A stretch of 64,000 nt of DNA, from the NCBI RefSeq assembly GCF_000264295.1, contig NZ_AJXT01000018.1:51822-115821 (forward strand), in the 5' to 3' direction. This DNA is from Rhodanobacter spathiphylli B39. Lineage in GTDB: Bacteria > Pseudomonadota > Gammaproteobacteria > Xanthomonadales > Rhodanobacteraceae. The translations under genes were made by a program, and so were the position numbers. Below are positions 35,182 to 41,811 of this stretch, in pieces; the stretch's first letter is position 1; the number at the start of each line of letters is the position of its first letter. The notes under the pieces were generated by a model. It searched no databases. It was not told where the DNA came from and saw only the letters and a list, made by a program, of their open reading frames with translations.

Positions 35182-35757
35182 ATGGATGACATCCGCCAAG
35201 CCGATCGCGCGCTGGTCGACGCCGTGCTGGCCAACCGGCCGGGCGCGTTCGAACGCCTTGTGCGCGAGTATCAGGGACTGTGCTGGCACATCATCCAGCG
35301 CATGGTGCGCAACCCGGAAGACGCCCGCGAGCTGTGCCAGGACACCTTCCTGCGCGTGCACCAGTGCCTGCATCAGTACCGTTACGAAAGCGCGCTGAAA
35401 TCATGGATTGGCCGGATCGCCTTCACCATCGCGCTGCGCCACCTGCAACACAAGCGCATCGCCCTGGTCGAGCCCGGCGGCGACGACGGCGAGTCGCTGG
35501 TGGACAGCATCGGGGACGGTTTCGACCTGGAGGCCGCCTGCGCCGACGAGGAAACCGCACGGCACCTGCATGAGGCGATCGAGGCGCTGCCACCCTTGCA
35601 ACGCACCTTGCTGACCCTGTATTACCTCGAAGAGACGTCCATACCCGAGATCGCCCGCATCACCGGCATGGCCGCGGGCACGATCAAGAGCCATCTGTTC
35701 CGCTCGCGCCTGCGCCTGCGCGACGCGCTCGAAACACGGACAGGAGTTGCCGCATGA
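35182..35757 (+). CDS. ECF-type RNA polymerase sigma factor
   Basis: A 191-residue sigma-70 family regulator. Region 2 is seen at residues 20-90 (FERLVREYQGLCWHIIQRMV, EDARELCQDTFLRVHQ) and region 4 at 130-185 (LPPLQRTLLTLYYLEETSIPEIARITGMAAGTIKSHLFRSR). The start at 35182 gives a standard ECF length. Its stop overlaps the start of the probable anti-sigma factor (ATGA at 35754-35757), the usual arrangement. Target promoters are unknown. Confidence 0.92.
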   Translation: MDDIRQADRALVDAVLANRPGAFERLVREYQGLCWHIIQRMVRNPEDARELCQDTFLRVHQCLHQYRYESALKSWIGRIAFTIALRHLQHKRIALVEPGGDDGESLVDSIGDGFDLEAACADEETARHLHEAIEALPPLQRTLLTLYYLEETSIPEIARITGMAAGTIKSHLFRSRLRLRDALETRTGVAA

Positions 35758-36233
35758 TTCCGCACGACGAAGACCACATCCCCACGTTTGACGATGCCGC
35801 GCTCGAGCGCGAATGGCAGGCGCAGGAGAGCGCCATGCGGCGCGAACGGCTGCAGCTCGATCCCGCCGGCGACGATGCACACAGCCGGCGCTACCGGCTG
35901 ATCGCGCGCAGCCTGCGCCAGCCGCTGACCGAATCGCTGCCGGCAGATTTTGCGCAGCAGTTGGCTGCGCGAGTCGGCGCCATTCCGTCACCCGCCGCAT
36001 CGGCTAGCGCTTCCTTCGAGTTCAAGCTGATGCTGGTACTCGCCGCCACGATGGCGGTGGCCGCAATCGCTGTGATCGCGATCTACGGCAGCGCCTGGCT
36101 GCCTTCATTCGCTGCGCTGGCACCGAATCCGCAGGCACCCGCCACACACTGGCTGTTGGCACTGGCCGGTTGCGTCGGCGCGTCGTGGCTACTGGGACTG
36201 TGGCAACAACGCACACATCGCCACCAACGCTGA
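35754..36233 (+). CDS. Probable anti-sigma factor, membrane-bound
   Basis: A 159-residue protein translationally coupled to the ECF sigma gene. The N-terminal half (residues 1-85) is charged and helical (DDAALEREWQAQESAMRRERL), suited to bind the sigma factor; two membrane spans follow at about 90-112 and 130-150, ending in a basic tail. No zinc-binding HxxxCxxC motif is present, so it is not a ZAS-type anti-sigma factor. The role is inferred from position and topology. Confidence 0.72.
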   Translation: MIPHDEDHIPTFDDAALEREWQAQESAMRRERLQLDPAGDDAHSRRYRLIARSLRQPLTESLPADFAQQLAARVGAIPSPAASASASFEFKLMLVLAATMAVAAIAVIAIYGSAWLPSFAALAPNPQAPATHWLLALAGCVGASWLLGLWQQRTHRHQR

Positions 36234-36237
36234 GTCA

Positions 36238-37038
36238 CTACCAATCAATCACCGCATCCAGCCCGCGATGCAGCCCGACCAGGCCGGGCACCTTGCGTAT
36301 CGCCAATAGCGCGCCATCGACATACGGCTTCGCGCTGCTTCCCGCGTTGTGGCGGATCGTCAAGGTCTGGTCCGGCATGCCGAAGATCGCCTCCGCCCCC
36401 AGCACGAAGCCCGGCAACCGCACCGCATGCACCTGGCTGCCCGCCAGCGTGCCGCCACGCGTCTCGCGAACACCCGCGGTCTGCTCCAGCGGCACCGCCA
36501 GCAGCGGCTGGCGCACCTTGCCCAGCCGCCCGGCCAGCTCGCGCACCGTACCGCTGGGCGCGTCGGGCTTGGTCGCGCTGGCGTAGTCGATCAGCTCCCA
36601 CTGCGGGATCAGCTTCGCCGCCATCTCGGCAAACTTGATCAGCAGCACTGCGGTCAAGGCGAAATTGCCGCAGGCCAATACGCCACGCTGCCGCTGCCGT
36701 GCCAGCGCATCGATCTGCGCATAGTCCTCGTCCGTCAGCCCCGAGGTGCCGACCACCACATGCGCGCCATGCTCCAGCGCCGCGAGAATGTTCGCCTTCG
36801 CGCTGGACGGCCGCGTGTACTCGACGAACACGTCGCACGGCTGCGCCAGCGCCGCGTCCACGCTGGCGAAGATCGGTGCCTGCAAGCCTGCCTCGCCAAG
36901 CACCGCGCCGAGCGTTTCACCGGCACGTCGCCGTGCCACCGCGGCAACCATGTCGAGGTCATCCGTCGCGGCAATGCCGCGCGACAGTTCGGAACCCGCC
37001 CAACCAGTGGCACCGGCGACGCATATCTTGATTGACAT
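36238..37038 (-). CDS. DapB-like dihydrodipicolinate reductase homologue lacking catalytic histidines
   Basis: A 266-residue protein with the DapB fold: nucleotide-binding VAGATGWAGSEL at the N terminus, the VVGTSGLT motif, and KPDAPSGTVREL beginning at Lys157. In true DapB the substrate Lys is preceded by ExHH; here the equivalent segment reads LIDYASAT, so both conserved histidines are absent, and the usual GxxGRMG has Trp instead of Arg. DapB reduces (or dehydrates and reduces) a lysine-pathway intermediate with NAD(P)H. This may be a diverged paralogue with another substrate, or a variant enzyme. It is convergent with the anti-sigma gene (four bases apart). Confidence 0.8.
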   Translation of the reverse strand: MSIKICVAGATGWAGSELSRGIAATDDLDMVAAVARRRAGETLGAVLGEAGLQAPIFASVDAALAQPCDVFVEYTRPSSAKANILAALEHGAHVVVGTSGLTDEDYAQIDALARQRQRGVLACGNFALTAVLLIKFAEMAAKLIPQWELIDYASATKPDAPSGTVRELAGRLGKVRQPLLAVPLEQTAGVRETRGGTLAGSQVHAVRLPGFVLGAEAIFGMPDQTLTIRHNAGSSAKPYVDGALLAIRKVPGLVGLHRGLDAVIDW

Positions 37039-37084
37039 GGGAGTCTCGTTGAGGGGTGATGGGCAAGCATAGTCGCAGGCGACT

Positions 37085-37410
37085 CCGGGTCATTTCAATT
37101 TCGGAGCAAGAGCTTTCGTCCTCCTGGCGGAGGGCGAGTCCCTTTCTCTCGCTTGCCCGAGAGAAAGGAACCAAAGAGAGGGGCACCCCGCTTCCGCGCC
37201 TTGCGGACATCGGGCAACCGCTCCTGCGTTGCCTCAACTCCGGCATCCATGCCGTCGCCTGTCCGCAGGCGCGCGGTCGGGCTCCGGGGTTTGTCGACAG
37301 CCCATCCATGGACTGACGCCAAACTGGTTCGCATCCATGCGAACCACCCTGCGGGCTGGTCCTCCACCCGCCCGCCGCTGCAGAGGGGTCCCGGGTAGAG
37401 CAGCGGGCCA
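37085..37410. repeat. Composite dispersed repeat, copy A
   Basis: This stretch contains a palindrome CCTTTCTCTCG / CGAGAGAAAGG (37141-37151 and 37158-37168) and a segment at about 37255-37410 that is repeated, in inverted orientation and with high identity, at 38805-38950. Spurious frames run through it, including VWRQSMDGLSTNP and LSGKREKGTRPP, peptides I remember as recurrent artefacts in xanthomonad genomes. It contains no credible gene and marks the left edge of a low-GC patch. Confidence 0.7.
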
Positions 37411-37704
37411 TCGTGGCCCGCACTTTTCAGAAGAGCCGTCTCAAGAGCAAAGCCGCAACGCACAGTGCACCGCGCACGCCACGCACAGGTGTTTCGCCCT
37501 CCTTCAAGGATGACGGTGTTGCGGGAGCTGGCTTCGTACTCGGGACGGTCACTCGAAAGTTCACACTGACCCGGGGTTTTGAACCGCGCTGGCCAGCTCA
37601 GGCACGCTCTAACCTGAGGCGGTGCGTTTGATCAGAGGAGCGATAGACGGCTCGTGGACATGGCGTGAACTCCCGAAAATTTCATTCAGGGTGTCCACTA
37701 AAAC

Positions 37705-38001
37705 ATGGAAACTGTCCCGCCTGCCTCGAATGATCTGTTAAGCAGCAGGATCGATGTTAGCTGCAATGATGCTGTTTACCAGCTCAAGGCCGCCCTCAAT
37801 ATCTTCGTGCCCTCTGAACCGAGAAACCTCCGCGTGACCATCCTCAAAGACGTCAATTTCGACGCGCTCCCCAACTACAGTAAGCGTTACAAGTACGGAA
37901 TCGCTGCGATGACGCCCAAGGGCAAAGGGGAGCTTTGCAGAACACGATCACCAGTAGTGGCGACGCTTTCAAATTCGCGTGAACACCCATATGAAGAATG
38001 A
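37705..38001 (+). CDS. Doubtful hypothetical protein (98 aa)
   Basis: A 98-residue frame from ATG 37705 inside the low-GC patch. It has an ordinary-looking composition (SCNDAVYQLKAALNIFVPSE, LRVTILKDVNFDALPNYSKR) and codon use unlike the surrounding GC-rich genes, but no ribosome binding site and no recognised motif. The region from 37411 to 37704 holds nothing else credible. It may be a remnant of a transferred gene. Confidence 0.25.
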   Translation: METVPPASNDLLSSRIDVSCNDAVYQLKAALNIFVPSEPRNLRVTILKDVNFDALPNYSKRYKYGIAAMTPKGKGELCRTRSPVVATLSNSREHPYEE

Positions 38002-38052
38002 CCATGGGGTTAAGCGGCGGCGAAGCCATCCGCCTTGAACGATTAGCCGATG

Positions 38053-38385
38053 CTACGAAAGTTCCGGATACGAAATCGTCATATATCTGATTGATCCATT
38101 GAAAAAATAAAGAGCCGGCAAAGCCAGAACTGCATATGCCCAGCCCAGAGCGTTTGATGGCCTCGGATGTACAGGCACGAAAAGTACGAAAGCAGCAACC
38201 AGAGCAACAGTTGACACGATCCCGGTCAAAATTTCCCAAAAGCCTGATGCTTGCAAGCCACAATCACAATGAATACACCTGCCACGCCACCTCCTGAAAT
38301 TTGGCCACAGAGGCAACGTGCATAACTCAAGATACCCGATGGAGAATGGTTTCTCGCAGTACGGGCAGTGTCTTTGCTGGCTCAT
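38053..38385 (-). CDS. Zinc-ribbon membrane protein of unknown function
   Basis: A 110-residue protein with an N-terminal CPYC and, 30 residues later, CIHCDC, which together suggest a zinc ribbon, followed by two membrane spans (TGIVSTVALVAAFVLFVPV and WAYAVLALPALYFF). Start 38385 is chosen because it begins just before the first cysteine pair; the ribosome binding site is poor. Base composition is visibly lower in GC than the flanks, consistent with horizontal acquisition. No family is recognised. Confidence 0.5.
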   Translation of the reverse strand: MSQQRHCPYCEKPFSIGYLELCTLPLWPNFRRWRGRCIHCDCGLQASGFWEILTGIVSTVALVAAFVLFVPVHPRPSNALGWAYAVLALPALYFFNGSIRYMTISYPELS

Positions 38386-38594
38386 CGTCTGCCCATATGG
38401 CCCGAAGCTTGGTGGACCCATATCGGGTACATGCATTCGATGGTCAGCTTTCGAAGCGGGCCCGTCAAGCGAGTTGATTATTCGGTTTGGCAGGCTTGCA
38501 TGAAGATGTGAGAGGCTCGTACGGCCTGGGGCGACCTTGCATATCCCGCAGATCGAGGTATCGGCAAGATGCAAGGAGTCAAAGAGAAAGATCC

Positions 38595-38642
38595 AGAGCG
38601 GACCCCACCCCAGCCCTCCCCTGCAAGCAGGGGAGGGAGAAA
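38595..38642. repeat. REP-like palindrome, single unit
   Basis: ACCCCACCCCAGCCCTCCCC followed by TGCAAGCAGGGGAGGGAG matches unit 2 of the pair at 4340-4392, including the upstream GATCNAGAGCG. It lies in the 570-base gap between the zinc-ribbon gene and the sensor kinase; the rest of that gap is repeat copy B and otherwise shows no gene. Confidence 0.7.
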
Positions 38643-38804
38643 GGCCGGGCGCTGCGCCGCATGCATCAGGCGATCGACGTGTGCGGTTGCACGCTCACGT
38701 CCGCCGCCAGTCCCACCGACAGCAGGCTTTTTGCCTTGCTCTTCGCTCTTCGCTTCGGTTTTCGCAACCGCGCAGCGGTTGCGTACCGAGTGCGTGCCAC
38801 CCTG

Positions 38805-38950
38805 GCTCGCTGCCCTACCCAGGCCCCTCTCCAGCGGCGAGCGGGTGGAGGATCAGCCCGGAGGGTGGTTCGCATGGATGCAAAACAGTTTGGCGTCAGT
38901 CCATGGATGGACTGTCGACAAACCCCGCAACCCGCACGCGGACCTTGCGG
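38805..38950. repeat. Composite dispersed repeat, copy B (inverted relative to copy A)
   Basis: From GCGGCGAGCGGGTGGAGGAT through GGTGGTTCGCATGGATGC, CAGTTTGGCGTCAGTCCATG and CTGTCGACAAACCCC, this segment is close to the reverse complement of 37255-37410. The two copies bracket about 1.4 kb of lower-GC DNA. It ends directly at the sensor kinase stop codon. Confidence 0.7.
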
Positions 38951-38956
38951 ACGCCG

Positions 38957-40309
38957 TCAAGCCAGCGGCAACCGCAACCTCACCTCCAACCCACCACCCT
39001 CGGCGTTGGCCACGTCGATCGTGCCCCCATGCACCTGCACCACCCGTTGCACGATGGCCAATCCAAGGCCATGCCCCTCCGCCCGCGCCGCATTGCTGCC
39101 ACGGAAGAACGGCCGAAACAGCAGCGCGAGTTCATTCGCCGGCACACCCGGCCCGTGATCGCGCACGCTGATCTCGGCAAACGACGAGTCAACACGCAGG
39201 GCCACCTCGATCCGACCACCTGCCGCGCTGAACTTGATCGCGTTGGCGAGCAGGTTGGCCACCGCCCGTTCCAGCAGCATCGCGTTGCCGGAAATTTTCG
39301 CGGAGTCGACGCCGGTCAGCTGCAATTCGACCCGCTGCGCATCCGCTTCCAGGCGCGACTGCTCGACGCCTTCATGCACCACCTCGGCGAGCTCCAGCAG
39401 CTCGCGCTCCATGCCGGGCAGGCCGCCCTCCATCCGCGACAGCGCCAGCATCTCGCCCAGCATCCGGTCGAGCCGGGCGATTTCCTGCTCGGCCTGGGCG
39501 AAGTAGGCGGCACCCTCCGGGCTGTCGCCGCCGCGCCGGGACAGGTCGAGGATCAGCTGCAATCGCGCCAGCGGCGAGCGCAGCTCGTGTGACAGATCCT
39601 GCAGCACGCCGCGCTCGTGCGCGACCAGTGCCTCGATCCGCCCGGCCATCACGTCGAAGTCGCCGGCGAGCTGGGCCAGCTCGTCATGCGCCAGCCCACC
39701 CTGGCGGCCGACCCGCGTCGACAGTTCGCCCTCGGCCATGCGCCGGGTCGCGCGACGCAAAGCCTCGACCGGACGTGCCACGCTGCGCGCCACCCACCAG
39801 CCGACGAGGCCGATGAACAGCAGCGACAGCGCCAGCTGCATCGCCAGGTAGATCTTCTCGCGGGTCTGCGGCCGCAGGCGCACGTGCGAGTGGCTCATCG
39901 CCAGCAGCTGGCGGGCGTGGCCGTCGTTGCCGACGACCTGCTGGACGGCGACGTAGAAACCGGGCCGCGGCTGCATCACCACGCTGCGATCGGACGACAG
40001 CAACGCGGGCAGCTGCGAACGCACCGAGACGCCCAGGCGGATCGGGTAGAGCATCTCGCCGTGCTCGAACAGGGTGGCCTCCACACCCTGCTGACGCTGC
40101 TGGGCCACCCACGCGGCCAGCGCGTCGCGGCCGCCGCTTTCATAGGCCTGGTCGGCGTCCTGCGCCAGCGCGGCCCAGTTGATTTCGATGCTGGTGGTGA
40201 ACTCGATGAAGCGGCGGGCGAACAGTCCGCCCAGCGCCAGCACCAGCAGGTTGGCTACGCAGAACCAGACCAGCAATCGCCAGTACAGCGAAGTGCGCAT
40301 CGGCTTCAT
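38957..40309 (-). CDS. cpxA: CpxA-like sensor histidine kinase
   Basis: A 450-residue inner-membrane kinase: two membrane spans (about residues 12-30 and 155-175) flanking a periplasmic sensor domain, a HAMP domain (ARPVEALRRATRRMAEGELS), the phosphoacceptor His241 in QDLSHELRSPLARLQ, and the ATP-binding boxes ANLLANAIKFS, RDHGPGVP and AEGHGLGLAIVQRV. It is coupled to the response regulator (ATGA overlap at 40306-40309). The Cpx identity comes from the divergent Spy/CpxP-like gene and the CpxR box, plus overall similarity; the periplasmic domain is not diagnostic by eye. Confidence 0.83.
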   Translation of the reverse strand: MKPMRTSLYWRLLVWFCVANLLVLALGGLFARRFIEFTTSIEINWAALAQDADQAYESGGRDALAAWVAQQRQQGVEATLFEHGEMLYPIRLGVSVRSQLPALLSSDRSVVMQPRPGFYVAVQQVVGNDGHARQLLAMSHSHVRLRPQTREKIYLAMQLALSLLFIGLVGWWVARSVARPVEALRRATRRMAEGELSTRVGRQGGLAHDELAQLAGDFDVMAGRIEALVAHERGVLQDLSHELRSPLARLQLILDLSRRGGDSPEGAAYFAQAEQEIARLDRMLGEMLALSRMEGGLPGMERELLELAEVVHEGVEQSRLEADAQRVELQLTGVDSAKISGNAMLLERAVANLLANAIKFSAAGGRIEVALRVDSSFAEISVRDHGPGVPANELALLFRPFFRGSNAARAEGHGLGLAIVQRVVQVHGGTIDVANAEGGGLEVRLRLPLA

Positions 40310-41016
40310 GGCGCGGCCGCCACCAGCACGTAGCCGGAGCCGCGCACCGCGTCGATCCGCGGCGCGTCGGGCGATGCGTCGGCCAGCTTGTGGCGCAGGC
40401 GGCTGACGTGTACGTCGATGCTGCGGTCGAAGCGCTCGATTTCGCGACCCAGCGCCTGCCGGGTCAGGCTGGCCTTGTCGACCAGTTCGCCGGCGCGCTG
40501 CGCCAGGCCCAGCAGCAACAGGAACTCGGCACCGGTGAGCACCAGGTCCTGCCCGCCGACCTGGGCGCGGCGCTCGCCCGGAAACAGCTGCAGGTTGCCG
40601 ACCTGCAGCGTGCCGGACACCGGTGGCGCGTTGCGGCGCAGTTGCGCGCGCACCCGCGCCAGCAGTTCACGTGGCAGGCAGGGCTTGGCCAGGTAATCGT
40701 CAGCGCCCAGCTCCAGCCCGATCACCCGGTCCACCGGCTCGCCCCGCGCGGACAGCATGATCACCGGCAAGCGGTACTGCATGCGCAGCTCGCGCAGGGT
40801 TTCCAGGCCGTCGCGACCGGGCATCATCACGTCGAGGATCAGCAGGTCGGGCCGCTCGGCAGCGTTGCGCAGGCGGGCCAGCGCGGCGTCGCCGTCGTGG
40901 GCGAGATCCACCACGAAGCCCTCGCGCTGCAGGTACTCCGCCAGCAGCCGGCACAGCGCGCGGTCGTCATCGACAATCAGGATGCGAGGGGGATTCGGAG
41001 TTTGCATGGCCGCCAT
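40306..41016 (-). CDS. cpxR: CpxR-like response regulator
   Basis: A 236-residue OmpR-family regulator. The receiver has the acidic pair in ILIVDDDRA, phosphoacceptor Asp62 in LLILDVMMPG and the conserved Lys in DYLAKPCLPRELLAR. The C-terminal winged helix (LTGAEFLLLLGLAQRAGELVDKASL, SIDVHVSRLRHKLAD, VRGSGYVL) binds direct repeats. A box GTAAA-N5-GTAAA, the CpxR consensus, lies 34 bases before its start and 77 bases before the divergent spy-like gene, consistent with autoregulation. Start 41007 is an alternative. Confidence 0.88.
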   Translation of the reverse strand: MAAMQTPNPPRILIVDDDRALCRLLAEYLQREGFVVDLAHDGDAALARLRNAAERPDLLILDVMMPGRDGLETLRELRMQYRLPVIMLSARGEPVDRVIGLELGADDYLAKPCLPRELLARVRAQLRRNAPPVSGTLQVGNLQLFPGERRAQVGGQDLVLTGAEFLLLLGLAQRAGELVDKASLTRQALGREIERFDRSIDVHVSRLRHKLADASPDAPRIDAVRGSGYVLVAAAP

Positions 41017-41049
41017 TCAATGGGATGGCCCGGTCGGGACACCACGTTC

Positions 41050-41064
41050 TTTACCGATCTTTAC
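41050..41064 (-). promoter_or_regulatory. CpxR binding box
   Basis: On the minus strand the sequence is GTAAA-GATCG-GTAAA, an exact match to the GTAAA-N5-GTAAA consensus of CpxR. It lies in the 124-base space between cpxR and the spy/cpxP-like gene, so it could control both. Confidence 0.8.
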
Positions 41065-41140
41065 CTGTCCGCAAAGAACATATACGCAGCGGTGTCGTCA
41101 AATGATGGCGTACAAACTCCCCACCACAGAGGTACACGTC

Positions 41141-41644
41141 ATGCGCAAGAACACCCTCCTCGGCCTGGCCCTGGCCTCGGCACTGGCCATCGGCAGCTCC
41201 GTCGCACTGGCCGCGCCCGCTGGCGGCGCAGGACATGGCGACTTCGGCCATGGGCGCCACCATCATCGGGGCGACGGCCAGATGATGATGCTGGGCAAGC
41301 TGAACCTCAGCGACGCGCAGAAGGCCAGCGTCAAGCAGATCATCCGCAGCAGCCGCGAGCAGAACAAGTCCTCGCGCGACGCCCTGCGGCAACAGCGCAG
41401 CGCCTTCGAATCGATGACGCCGAACCAGGTCGGCTACCAGGCCGCCGCTTCCCGGCTGGCCCAGGCCGAAGGCCAGGCCGCCCAGCAGCGGGTGCAGCAG
41501 ATGGCCAACCTGCGGGCGCAGATCTACGCGCTGCTGACCCCGGCGCAGCAGGCGCAGGCAGCCACGCTCAAAGCGCAGGCGCAGGCCCGCCGCGCCCAGT
41601 GGAAGCAGTTCCGGGCGGAGCACCCGCAGCCGTCAGCCGGGTAA
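41141..41644 (+). CDS. Spy/CpxP-family periplasmic protein
   Basis: A 167-residue exported protein with a signal peptide ending VALAAP, a His/Gly/Asp-rich stretch (HGRHHHRGDGQ, possibly metal binding), and a helical core containing the LTxxQ-type repeats (NLSDAQKASVKQII and LLTPAQQAQAATLK). Spy is a periplasmic chaperone and CpxP an inhibitor of CpxA; the two cannot be told apart here, though being divergent from cpxRA favours CpxP. The CpxR box upstream predicts envelope-stress induction. Confidence 0.85.
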   Translation: MRKNTLLGLALASALAIGSSVALAAPAGGAGHGDFGHGRHHHRGDGQMMMLGKLNLSDAQKASVKQIIRSSREQNKSSRDALRQQRSAFESMTPNQVGYQAAASRLAQAEGQAAQQRVQQMANLRAQIYALLTPAQQAQAATLKAQAQARRAQWKQFRAEHPQPSAG

Positions 41645-41674
41645 GTGATCGGCGACCGACCGGTCGCGCAAATG

Positions 41675-41704
41675 GAAGAAGCCCGGACTGGTCCGGGCTT
41701 CTTC
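41675..41704 (+). terminator. Hairpin after the spy-like gene
   Basis: A perfect fourteen-base-pair inverted repeat GAAGAAGCCCGGAC / GTCCGGGCTTCTTC with only two bases between the arms (so the outer pairs form the stem). It lies 31 bases after the stop. The T-tract is weak (CTTCTTC). The remaining stretch to 41811 holds a degenerate copy of a common palindromic repeat (CATCCTTCGACTTCGCTGCG near 41740) and no gene. Confidence 0.6.
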
Positions 41705-41811
41705 ATGGACGCGGCGTGCAGACGACCTCCGCGCAATCATCCTTCGACTTCGCTGCGCCACGCCCGGAGTGAACCGAGACTCCCGCTCTTCGCGGCCTTC
41801 GTCGGGAATGC

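Noticed and set aside
37095..37463. A 122-residue frame on the minus strand through repeat copy A
   Set aside because: It runs across a dispersed palindromic repeat, contains peptide strings typical of spurious frames in this repeat type and has no ribosome binding site.
37411..38052. Possible toxin-antitoxin or defence gene in the low-GC patch
   Set aside because: No catalytic motif, no paired gene and no ribosome binding site; only one doubtful ORF could be listed.
38487..39592. Long plus-strand frames across repeat copy B and the sensor kinase C terminus
   Set aside because: They are antisense to the kinase and to repeat DNA; composition is of the Arg/Gln/Pro-rich shadow type.
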